In this document: piece after piece, positions 35,343 to 46,052 of the stretch
Numbering within the stretch: position 1 is the stretch's first letter
How the letters are laid out: each line of letters begins with the position of its first letter
NCBI GenBank assembly: GCA_037783415.1
Contig: JAZGTN010000118.1
Location: 434,001-498,000 of the forward strand
Origin: Leptasterias polaris
Lineage: Eukaryota; Echinodermata; Asteroidea; Forcipulatida; Asteriidae
DNA length: 64,000 nucleotides
Reading direction: 5' to 3'
The notes under the pieces: generated by a model
The model's input: the letters and a program-made list of their open reading frames with translations, nothing else
Databases searched by the model: none
Told to the model about the DNA's origin: nothing
Made by a program: the position numbers and the translations under genes

Positions 35343-35850
35343 TTGATGAAGGAGCTTTCAAGACGAATCTGTTCCAGGAGACTCAGTCTGACTCTGAATA
35401 CGAGTCAGGCTATCGCAACCCCAAGGGGGGGGGGGGGGGGGGGTAAAGTACTGTTATATCACTTAAAGGCCAGTCTACCATTTCGAACGAAAACAAGTTG
35501 GACAAAAAAATCCATTGGTATAGGAAAACAAATCACTTAACACAACTCATCACGCTCCCAGAAATGTAAACATTTTGACCGGTCGAACCAAGAGCTATCA
35601 AGGCGAGTCTGATCGGGAGATAGTTCTGTCAATGCGTTTAGAACTTTAGGTTCCACGAGAGTCTGACTCTACTGAATCCGAGTCAGACTGTCCCCACCGT
35701 TGAGGGGTTTAAAAGTAATGTTTTATCGACTAAAACAAATAAATTATCCTCCGAGTCTGCCATTTTGAACCAATTGGTAAGAAATCCATTGATACGGGAA
35801 AACAAATGATCATTAACATATCTCTTCACGCTCCTAGATATTATCAAGAT
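35343..35850. repeat. Diverged ~250 bp direct duplication
   Basis: Blocks in the first half (GAGTCAGGCTATCGCAACCC, AAAATCCATTGGTATAGGAA, AACAAATCACTTAACA, CACGCTCCCAGA) recur in the same order in the second half (GAGTCAGACTGTCCCCACCG, AGAAATCCATTGATACGGGA, AACAAATGATCATTAACA, CACGCTCCTAGA). Each half also carries an internal AGTCTGACTC / GAGTCAGACT inverted pair. The first half contains a run of 19 G (35425-35443). Confidence 0.65.
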
Positions 35851-36212
35851 TTGGTTACGTGATAGGCTGTTCTCGCTCTAAACATTGAACCGTAAACAGA
35901 GAAGGAAACAAATGCTTACAGTTTGAGTAAGTATCTGAAACTTTCAGCCTCTCTTAACCGCGAACTTCTTGGACGACGGGATGTTAACGGGTATCTTGTT
36001 CAGAATGATTTCTTCTTATGCGTCCCTAGGTGTCCTGTGACCACTGTAATAGATTCATTGACCCGTTATGAAGGATCGATGCTCATAAGTTGCGCTCTAT
36101 TTGTGCTTCTCGCTCAGTAAGGTTGGACTCTCGCGGGATTCTCTCCTGTATAGGGTGAAGTTCAACGAGAATATATTATTAGCGCTAGCTTTACAAAAAT
36201 AAATGTTATTCC
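35851..36212. other. Unannotated stretch
   Basis: No feature recognised. Confidence 0.45.
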
Positions 36213-39200
36213 AATCAATCAGCAAACATTTATTTCCATCTCTCGAAAAACAATTACATAATACGCAAATATAAAGAAACGTACAGATGGAGGCATGGTG
36301 ACGAAAGCCGAAGCTTATAAAAACATGCCTTTAAATATGTGAATACAAAAAACAAAACAGTTAGTCACGAAGAAAACAACAGTTTAAAGACAAACACAAA
36401 GACAGTGACAGGCAAACAAAGCACAGACAAGGACAGACAAACAAACACGTTCGATTGAGTAGATGAATATATGCAAAGGATGCGTTATAAAACATAATCA
36501 AGTGAGGACCTACGGCAAAAGTGACAAGATGCATTTAAAGTAAATTTAGGCAACAAGAAATAAGATAATAAGAGCTGCAGATCGAAAAAACTATGTTACA
36601 TAACGGGAAAGCAAATCCTCCTTGTAACTTTTTTTAAATCGGCCTACAGAGGATTGAGATTTGATAAACAGTCCTAGTCCATTCCAGAGACGGGGTCCAT
36701 AAAAGCGCAGGGTATTCATTGCAGAGGATGTACGAGTGAATGGTACATACAAGTGATTGTGAGACTGGTGTGATATTGGTGAATTTCATTGACACTGACA
36801 AAGTACGATGAGAATGAGCGAGGAAGAAGATCATTAGTAAATTTGTACATTAGGATACCAGTTTGAAGTTTGTTAATATCAGCGAGTGTTAAAGTACATA
36901 ATTTGGCAAACAATGGTGCCGTATGATCGCGGGGTTGAGACAGTGTGCATATGCGAATTGCTCTTTTCTGGACTCTGATTAAAGATTGGAGTTTATTAGT
37001 AGTTGTGCATGCCCAAACAATGTTACAGTAGTTCAGATAGGGAAGGATCAAAGTATTATACAGCGTGACAAGGGTGGTGCTTGGGAGAAAAGAGCGTAGC
37101 TTGGAAAGTACACCAGAGTTGCGGCTTATAACATTAGAGACGGAGGCAATGTGATGACACCAAGAAAGTTTATCGTCGATGATGACACCCAAAAATTTAG
37201 TAGAATGAACCAAACTGATAGCTGTGTTATTTATCGTCACGGGTTCATGAGGGTTATATAGCCTCCCCGATTTGCTGAAAACCATATATTTTGTCTTGGT
37301 AGAGTTTAGGGAAAGTTTGTTCGCCTGGAACCAGGAAGAGACTTTTGTGAGCTCAGAATTCAAGATGTTGACGAGAGAAGCAGGATTTGAGTGTGAAAAG
37401 AGAATAGTAGTGTCATCTGCGAAAAGAATAAAAGACAATAGAGTAGAAGCGCAGTGGAGATCGTTAACATATAGAAGAAACAGTAAGGGGCCAAGAATAG
37501 AACCTTGAGGAACACCATATTTTACTGTCATAAGAGTAGAATCACAATTTTTCACAGTAGTATACTGTTTTCTATTTGACAGATACTCAGTAAACCATTG
37601 ATGGGCAATGCCTCTTACTCCGTAGTGCTCAAGTTTAGATAAAAGAATAGTATGGTCGATCGTATCAAAAGCCTTTGACAGATCAATAAAAACACCAATA
37701 GAGTGCAATTTATTAGAGAGAGAGTTTGAAAGATTATCAACAAGTTGGATAAGGGCCATATCTGTAGAATGCTTACTCCGAAAGCCGAATTGTTGGTCAT
37801 ACAGAAGATGGAAGTTACAAAGAAACTTGAAAAGACGCTTATAGATAAGTTTTTCCAGGATTTTGGAAAAACATGGAAGGACAGAGATAGGGCGATAATT
37901 TGAAAATTCTCGGCGGTCACCTGTCTTGAAAACTGGAGTCACCTTTGCTATTTTAAGATTAGAAGGGACGGACCCAGTAAGGAAAGACAGATTGAAAATG
38001 TGCGCAAGAGGATGCGAGATGAACGGAATGCAAGACTTAACTACTGTGGAATGAATACCATCAAAACCACAGCTAACATTTTTAAGCTCTTGTACAACTT
38101 GAGATATTTCAAAAGAATTAGTAGGAGTAAGGAAAAGAGAAGAGGTGTGACTATCATGCAGATAATCTGTAAAATGAGCATCGGTAGAAGGAATCTGGCT
38201 AGCCAGTGTAGACCCGATACTAGAGAAGTAAGAATTGAAAGTGTCAGCAATGTCGGAAGGATTAGAGAGAGATTGATTACCATCGAAAAAAGTATTGGGA
38301 AGATCGTCCTTCTTTTTCTTGCCCAAGATATTATTTATCTCACGCCATGTACTTTTGATGTTATTCTTTGTAGCGGAATACCTGCTAGCATAGTGATTTT
38401 TCTTTGCCATCCGAATAACTTGAGTAAGACGGTTGCGAAACTTTTTGTATTTTTGTTCATTGGCCATTGTAGGATTACGTAAGAACCGCTTGTAAAGCTT
38501 ATGTTTGTGTTTGCAGGAATTCAGTACTCCCTGAGACATCCACGGCTGGTCCTTTTTGCCTTTACCAACAGCTTTTGTAACAATGGGGAAATGATTATTG
38601 TAAAGACCAGTGAAGAGATTAAGGAAAGTGTCATAAGCGACACCTGCATCTGTGCAATCGTAGACTTCACCCCAGTCGGTGTACTCAATGTCAGCTTTAA
38701 AAGCTAAGAGTGAAGAGCTACATATGTTTCGTGTGGTGTAAGTGTTGGGGGAGGAATGGTGACCTTGAAAGCAGCCAGGGGTGATCTGAAAAAGGGGAAG
38801 ATGATCAGAAATATCAGCATAAAGTATACCTGCGGCAGAAATTTGGGAGGTGTTGTTAGTAAGGATATTATCAATGATAGTGGAGCTGTGGGGAGTGATG
38901 CGAGTGGGTTTATCCACCAATGGACACAGACCATAGGCATAAAAGGTATTCACAAAATCCTCTGTAGGCTGATGAGTAGAATAATTGGTCAAATCAAGGT
39001 TAAAGTCTCCCATCACATAACACAGCTTCCCCTCAATAGTAATCTTATTTAGGCAAGTATCAAATGAACGGAGAAAATTATCGGTAGATGTACCAGGAGC
39101 TCTGTAAACATTTCCAACGACAACATTACGGGCATTTTCACGCTGAATCTCAACGAACACACATTCAAAGTCCTCACATGAAGACATGAGATCGTCTCTT

Positions 39201-39322
39201 ATGATAAAATTCAGTTGGTCATTGATAAAAAGGGCAACTCCTCCCCCTACTCGGTTATGATTTAAATACACAGATTTAACAAGAAGGGTGTGTTCTGAGC
39301 ACATATTGAAACATTTTACCTA
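36213..39322 (-). mobile_element. 5'-truncated CR1-group LINE, nearly complete ORF2
   Basis: The element reads on the minus strand. Its 5' end falls inside the endonuclease domain, just upstream of 39304, where similarity stops at an in-frame TAG. Its 3' end is a short GATT-type tail (minus strand AATAAATGTTTGCTGATTGATT, 36213-36235) after a ~360 bp 3' untranslated region. Loss of the 5' end is the usual outcome of target-primed reverse transcription (family knowledge). The endonuclease and motif order place it in the Jockey/CR1 group; the exact clade needs a phylogeny. Target duplications were not identified. Confidence 0.9.
36591..39304 (-). pseudogene. LINE ORF2: endonuclease and reverse transcriptase, one frameshift
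   Basis: The main frame (36716-39304) encodes 862 residues. An APE-type endonuclease remnant covers residues ~1-175: GGGVALFI at 20-27, GNVYRAP at 64-70, GDFNLDL at 99-105, SDH at 166-168. The N-terminal metal-binding part is missing. The reverse transcriptase spans ~450-720: NYRPIS 469-474, QQFGFR 504-509, DLSKAFD 541-547, GVPQGSILGP 597-606, and FADD 628-631 with its catalytic aspartates. The conserved C-terminus (RFYGPRLWNGLG and onward) continues in another frame down to a TAG at 36591-36593. One net frameshift near 36775 therefore cuts off the last ~60 codons. ORF1 is absent. Plus-strand open frames across this region are antisense shadows. Confidence 0.9.
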
Positions 39323-39844
39323 ATGCCATCACCCACTAAGCTTTGTTGAGTCGTACCACTGTGTGTTATTATGCAGTGCCCATACATTATGGGCAACTTG
39401 ATTCTAAAATGGCAGACTGTGAACAGACACTAGCCGTGAATGACGTCAGAGCAATGGGGTAAATAATATACCCCTTTCACGCAACTGTATACTTTTCTGT
39501 TGCAACGTCCCAACCGGAGTTTTTGCCAACCGAGGTTGGAAAACTATGGAAAGCCATAAATGCAAAACAAAAACAGATAGACACCGTTTGTAGCAATGCT
39601 ACACAGAGATTTAAAAATGGTGTTGATTGTGTTGGAAACAAAGCAACCAATCATTGGAGGATATTCTATTTAATTGAAAGTTTGCAGAAAATGTTGAATT
39701 TTAGTCACACATCTGTTAACACGATTGAATGTTCTGCTAACATTCGGCCGTCCCATGCCAACCAGCGCAGTTTGTTTAACAACAAAAGAAAGGTCTATAA
39801 GCCCGACGCGTCATCATTCCGGACAACTCCCTATAAAATTGTTA
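39323..39844. other. Unannotated stretch
   Basis: A 122-codon plus-strand frame (39523-39891) has no recognised domain. Otherwise nothing was seen. Confidence 0.4.
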
Positions 39845-40110
39845 GATATTGGAGGGCGTTTTCACTCGTAAAACTCCTGGGACAAAATTGACCCGCATTC
39901 CGGCTCCAAGGAACCTTTACCCATTCCGGCTCCAAGGAACCTTTACCCATTTCTGAGTCAGGCTGACATTGAAAGTGGTTAAAAGAAAAATGATATATTA
40001 ACTCTGACTAGTTGCGTCAGTTTTACCTCTTTCCATGTAATTTTGACACAGACTGCGGGTCAAACTGACCCATAAGTGGCTTATGCCCCACGGAGTCCGG
40101 ATCTGGGTAA
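39845..40110 (-). repeat. Interspersed repeat carrying an IR3 palindrome, copy 2
   Basis: This is the inverted counterpart of 19285-19455. On the minus strand it reads GACTCCGTGGGGC, then CAGTTTGACCCGCAGTCTGT. GGGTCA aac TGACCC lies at 40057-40071. A 26 bp segment (CCCATTCCGGCTCC... type) is duplicated in tandem at about 39893-39950 in this copy only. Confidence 0.6.
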
Positions 40111-41359
40111 CATTTCTACCCGGAAGGTCTTAGAGAATGGGTTCCAAGTCAAAGCTCCAATGGAATGTGAGAGATTGTGATGAGCGAAAACGGTTGGCTA
40201 CGGTTGATGAAATGTTTCAAAACTCCTTTTTATAAAACCAAAATAATTAGCTGATAATATTAGGTTTCACCCTCTGCACCAGGGGAGGGTGAAATGATAT
40301 ATTTCTAAAAGAACATACGAATAGTTAATCCTGATCCTTTTTCCTACATGCTTCACATTTCAATCGATCACTTTACCCTGGTCCCAAGAGCTAGTCGACT
40401 TGGGGAACAAATGGATAAAACCTCCAAAACAATCCACTCCAAATCCAATTTCGTGAAGAGCCTGGATGCTTTTGAAAACATGATATCCCATTTGATGTAT
40501 TAAAACACGATTTATGTATTAAAATAAAAGTCTCACTAAGTCTGTCTGTGAAATGACCGGATTGAGGGGGAAAGCGAAATATAGATATAAAACAAAAGCA
40601 ACTTGAAGGTGAGCTGGACGGTTGTCGAATGGGGTAATCTTATCAACTCAGGTGCCTCCATGATCATGCTTAAGTGGTTTTTGAAGAAGGTACGTGGCTC
40701 TGGACGTCTCCATTGATATTGCACGGCAGTTTGGGGATGACATGCGGTATCAAATCACGAGAAGACATTGATATGTTGTTAAGAATCTTGTGTTACTCAA
40801 TCAAGAAGAAAATGTATTATTATTAATGTTGGGTGACTATACTGTTAATTTTACTAGGACTTCAGAAGTATTCACGCCACTACTTTTAAAGTTCTAATAA
40901 GGCGGATAACAATCAGACGAAGGGAACATTTCATTGTCCACCGAACGCTGTACTTGAAATCTTGCAAAAAAGAATTTTTTGTGAAATGTAATCATAGATG
41001 CAGGCTGTTTCCGCTGAGCAGCCAGCATGATGACATGTCCTTTTCACGATTACACTGGCAGGTAAAAAGAACATTCAATTGCTTTTTTATTCAATAAAGA
41101 TCCAGCACTTTACACAGTCAAAGACTTGGTTTGACTTTCCCCCACCCCTATTTTTAAGTGTAGCACAAAATGTGCTAAAATGTGTATCGCGAGTGTGCTT
41201 TACCGTACCCGATGTTTTCTCGTGTTTATTTGCTTCGCACTTAAAGCTTGCGTTTGAAGCGAAGCCAAAGTCTAAAAGGTTCAAACGTTGAATTACTAAG
41301 AAGCTGGTTTTACTGATAGATGCCGACAGGTTCGGTGAGGATAACAAACATAATGTTTT
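40111..41359. other. Unannotated stretch with a short hairpin
   Basis: TTTCACCCTC and GAGGGTGAAA at about 40265-40294 form a hairpin. No gene was recognised. Overlapping open frames on both strands at 41079-41467 look like chance. Confidence 0.4.
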
Positions 41360-41610
41360 TTCTGTGAAATAGTTCCTCTGAAATGAAGTCATACTCGAGA
41401 AAACTACATCCGATAACCTCAAAACAAAAACGCAACAGCTGATTTTAGTTTTTACAACCAACATCAAGGACTTTGCATTTACATTCAGAAAATTGTACTT
41501 GGTTTTTCACTATTTTCTCCTGTTTCACACAATGGACTAAGCCCAAATTTTCACAGGTTTGTTACTTTTCGTCAGCTCTATCAATCCTGTGTATTACATT
41601 TAAGATGGTT
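41360..41610. mobile_element. Degraded MITE copy (relative of 24244-24612)
   Basis: TGAAGTCATACTCGAGAAAA, CGCAACAGCTGATTT, TTTTTCACTATTTTCTCCTG and AAGCCCAAATTTTCACAGGT recur at 43945-44205. The last block also matches the MITE family at 24244. Termini are not recognisable. Confidence 0.5.
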
Positions 41611-42740
41611 GGTAAGTAATAATCTGAAATACGGTAATTCATCCCACTCACGTATGATATCATGGGTAACTGTAATAGGCAAAGAACAAACATGAAGAAG
41701 ATTAACTTGATGTTATTTTGAAATTAAGCCACCACGTAGTCCTGCTGCACGTGGACTTGGGGTAAAGAAGGGGGGTGGGGGGAGAAGCCAGAAAACTTTC
41801 TGTCGTTTATTGTTTGTGCCCTCGCTGGATCATCAATAATTCAGAACGTATCTCTGTCCCACAGCCTCGGGAAACAGTGTCGCATCATCGTGTAATTGAA
41901 CACGACTGGGTTGATTTCAAACCTAAGGTATTTATATACTGTAGCTGGCTTATCGAACTGAAGTTCTCTGTCCATCGTTGTATATATATATTTTTTTTTT
42001 TTTTTTATAGTCGTGATACAAACTGCTTTTTGGGGTCACAGAAGAAAACTATATCTCTTAAATCTGGATAGGCCGTAGCTATCAGGTGGAAATCTCGAAA
42101 CGGATCAAGCAACAGATTAATTGGTTGATTCGGTATGTTCTTACATGGGCTCTGAGATAAAGCTTTGGTTTTTTGCTAATCTTGTGATTTTATGACGGAT
42201 GTATTTTGTGTTTAATGAAGGATTGCTTGAAGTATAGCTGTGTGCTTTGAAATGACACGTGTTTTGTTTTGAACAACCTTTTAAAATATTTCATAATCCA
42301 TGGCCAATATATCACATTCAAGGGAATAATATTCAAACCATTTTCAAGACAATACCAGGTTTACATTATGTTGTTATAAGAAGTAAGAACTAACACATAT
42401 TAAACTGAATGGTTGTTCGTCGTTATTTGTATGTTTGTTTACTGCATTTTTCTTCTTCCATTGTAAAACATTGTAAATTTGTTTTGATGTTTTATTGGAG
42501 CGATTGCTGTGATTTTAATATGTGTAAATAATTTTTTACTAAATGAATTTTTATAATGTTATGTATTTTTATGATGCGAACAATAAATGCTTATTCTATT
42601 ATTATGTTCGAGTATTACATTAAGTAGTTACTGGTTCTTTCTCTGTGGGTTACAGCAATACAATCCAATAAAACAACAGCCCGTGTTATTTCTCTATAAT
42701 GTCAATTAACCTCTTGAAGCAGGTGAATTATGCAGACAAG
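41611..42740. other. Unannotated AT-rich stretch
   Basis: A T-rich tract lies at 41980-42008. AACAATAAATGCTTATTCTA near 42577 resembles a LINE tail on the plus strand, without a supporting coding remnant. Confidence 0.4.
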
Positions 42741-42891
42741 GGGCCTTTCTCAAACCTCGGCTTGGGCTCTGGCTCCGGCTCTAGGCTCCGTCTGATGTTC
42801 GAACCACCGCGTGCAAATACACGCTGTAGCAAACATTTATAACAGAGCCCAAGCCGGAGACGGAGCCGAAGCCGAGGTTTGAGAAAGGCCC
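42741..42891. mobile_element. 151 bp MITE with GC-rich inverted ends
   Basis: GGGCCTTTCTCAAACCTCGG at the left is exactly inverted at the right. Both arms continue in CTTGGGCTC/CGGCTCC hexamer-like sequence, similar in composition to the array at 26011-26068. The centre is about 50 bp. It has no coding capacity. Confidence 0.75.
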
Positions 42892-43944
42892 CCATATACA
42901 AAACTTTGTCCGGATATTGTTGGTGGCTCGGGAGTTATCCCTCGATCCTGACATGATGCGTCACTTCCAGACTGAAAGACAATTCATTATGAAGAGGTTC
43001 TAACAATACGGTAATAAATTATTAGTCCGGCACTAGAGACTAATTGATTCAACAAGATGACTAATATTGACAAGTGATACTGTATACATCGAACCGGGGC
43101 TTCGTCCCGAAGTAAAGTTACACCAACGTGTTTGGACTATGTATGTTTTTGGCATAACCGTTCTTCAGTCTAGGATATCTCGAAATACGAACCACTCAAA
43201 AGTAAACAAGAACACTTAACTCATGTCCATAAAACAGTATCCATAACCTTACAGTTTGAAACCGGGCCTTGCCACTTTACAATAATCGATTAATTAAAAT
43301 CGATACTATAAGAATCGAACAGAAATGTGGCTCGGAGAGTCGATTTTTTTTTTACTGTGACCTTTTTGTATTTTCCTTATTCTCTTTTCCTAGAAGAATT
43401 GTCGATGAAAAATGTTGAAAGGGGTTTATTTTGGTCCTTTATTATTAGATTTGACAATACGGTGTCACTTAGTCTTTGAAATAAAATACGGTTTCTTGGT
43501 AAATTATATTTTATACCTTTGGGGGATTTGGCGGTAGTCTCTGATAATGTGTGGAAGCTAAAGGGCAATTAGTCGTTAATGGTTATAATAAAACAAATCA
43601 TTGATGAAGGATACAAGTAAAGGACAAAAATCAACAAAAGTAGTTCAAAAGCATAAAGCCGAAATTGGAAATCACGTCGAATAAGTGGTCAACAAGTAGC
43701 AAAGCCACCTGAAGAAATTAGCAACTAAAAAGGTATCAATAAAATGTGAATGAAGTAATTCGTTGCAATTCTTCGTCAGAATGAAACTCGATTTGCACAA
43801 CTGAACCAGGCAGTCAATGACTCTGTAAGATTATCTTACCCGCATAATAATATAACTTGGAGATAAAAGTTAAAGGTTGTCTGAAAGCTAACTTGTTATG
43901 AAGGTTAAACTAAAATAATTTCTGTTAAATATTCCCCCCCCCCC
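42892..43944. other. Unannotated AT-rich stretch
   Basis: No gene recognised. It ends in a run of 12 C (43934-43945). Confidence 0.45.
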
Positions 43945-44205
43945 CTAAAATGAAGTCATATATTCGAGAAAATTGTATCCAAAAACCTTAAAACAAAGTA
44001 ACGCAACAGCTGATTTCGGTCGTTCCAATGTGTTCGAAGGCAGAATAATAGTGTATGGTTTTTCACTATCTTCTCCTGACTCACACAACAGATTAAGCCC
44101 AAATTTTCACAGGTTTGTTATTTGATGTTATTGGTTGATCGTGGTTAAACATGAATAGTGTCTGCCACTTTTGTCAGCTCTAACAATCTTGTAAAATACC
44201 TTTAA
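43945..44205. mobile_element. Degraded MITE copy (sister of 41360-41610)
   Basis: The same ordered blocks as 41360-41610: TGAAGTCATATATTCGAGAA, AACGCAACAGCTGATTTC, TTTTTCACTATCTTCTCCTG, AAGCCCAAATTTTCACAGGT and AGCTCTAACAATCTTG. Confidence 0.5.
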
Positions 44206-45850
44206 GCGCTGCATTGAATGATAGTAATTGAGAAGTTAGGAGTTGGGTGTCGTGAGGTACATCTCGCAGTATAGACTCAGTCTCAGCGAGGACTTTGCTA
44301 CCCCAGGGAGGGTTATATTGGATATTGAGATCGGTAAATTCAGCAGACAATAAACTGGCTTCATTACAAGATAATGATCGTGATGCCTGAAGCAGATCTC
44401 CGCAATGGAAGTGGATCTACACTTTGCGAAATGCTAGGAGAGGCTTTGAAAATGAAGAGGGCAGTTTTTCTTGAAAGGGACATACGCACACATTTAAATA
44501 TATTATATACTAACTCAACTTTGTGTGTTAATGAAGTTAAGTTCGTTCATATTTGTAACGAAATAGTATTTTGTTTCGAACCCAGCTTAAGACAGGATCA
44601 AATGGGAGTAAGATGGATGATATTTCCTTATACAAAAAACACAAGACAATATTATTGAAAGTATTTGAGTTTATCAATTACTGAACCAATATATGCCTAT
44701 TGTGTTTCTCGCTTTGTGTTGGGGTATGTTTTTGTCTCTTTGAGTGTGCAAATCTCGCTATAATGTGCTCTACATCCCTTGTATACTCTGATTATAATTA
44801 TTAGTACCTTGTAATGATTTTCTTAAATTGTTATGTTATTTATTAACGAATTTTCAATACCTCGAAATATGTTTGGTCAAACATAGATGGTAGTTTAACA
44901 TTGTTGTATTATTATTCTATAATTACTGTTGTCCACCGCTAATGGCACTATCGGAAATGTATAACAAAAAAGAGATGGAACCATTTGCATATCTTGTATA
45001 AAAGCATTTAATACCGAACAACAGTTTTACGAAATAAATTATAAATAAATAATTTGCTCATGTCCCTTTAATAAAAACAATATCCATGGCGATGTACAGG
45101 TGTTAATCTATAGCCAAACAGGATTGATGACGTCTGTTCAGGAAATACACCACCTGTCGACGTGCAATCTTTCCCTTCAAGATTGAGAAACTTGGCAAAG
45201 CATTTGATTGCTTAATAAGCCATGATGCGAAAATAGGCCAAGTATACTATCAACCACAGTTTGTAAGTAGGTCTGTAGGATAATTGATAATCAATAAATG
45301 ACCCTAAAATCGCCGCCACCGTCTCGTTCCTGTACGCCCAAACAATTGTGAATAAACACGTTTTCAATACAGATAAAAATGGGTCTGACTATTTTCCCTT
45401 TAAGGCTTTGCTTGGTTACTTTGCAATGTTTTTCAAAACTGGCGACTTCGGGATGAATATATCAACCTATTCTGTTAATTGTTTCCAGACGGTTTGAAAC
45501 TACGTGTATTAGTTACTCACTGAAATGGCCCAAGACATCCTCGCCGGGCCGTTATCATAATTATTCTTACCCGGTGGGATCACATCGACCCACAGCTTAT
45601 CTTTACGATCGATACGCACATGACGTTACACTAGAGGTACACGTTGAGAACCTTTTGTTACATGTAAATGAGGCTGGAAATTTCCCCAAAGCCCATTAGT
45701 GAGATCAATTACTGTAATTTTTCTTAAAGTTACGCGACACAGACGACCAGGTGAGAAATACAATAAAGATACACACGGAAGAGTGTCAAAAGTGAAAGTA
45801 AAGGATTGTTTCTCTCTGGCAAAACAGAATAAGTAGAATTAAAAACAATA
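44206..45850. other. Unannotated stretch
   Basis: A 94-codon plus-strand frame (44374-44658) has no recognised domain. No RNA gene or repeat was recognised. Confidence 0.4.
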
Positions 45851-46052
45851 GACTCGTTAGAAGTGTTTAAAATTAAATTAAAATCATACTTGTTTAGTGT
45901 AGCTTATTAATGCATTGGTTGCTTGTATTGGTATTTATGTTTGCTTAAGTTTTCCCTCTGTTTTTTCTTCTTCTTTCCTTTGTTATGCGCCTCGGAATAG
46001 GCTACCTAGATAGATGGCGCTTTATAAATGCTTGATATTATTATTATTATTA
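45851..46052 (+). mobile_element. 5'-truncated LINE 3' end with ORF2 C-terminal stub
   Basis: The frame from 45851 encodes 19 residues ending SLEVFKIKLKSYLFSVAY, with a TAA stop at 45908-45910. This is the typical C-terminus of CR1/L2-type ORF2; compare LKTHLFEAAY and IKTYLFKAAF in the two minus-strand elements here. A ~125 bp 3' untranslated region follows (GGCGCTTTATAAATGCTTG) and then an ATT microsatellite at 46037-46052. The insertion is only about 200 bp. Confidence 0.75.

Noticed and set aside
37272..39052. Plus-strand open frames of 68-160 codons
   Set aside because: They are antisense to the LINE ORF2, whose reverse-transcriptase motifs fix the coding strand as minus.
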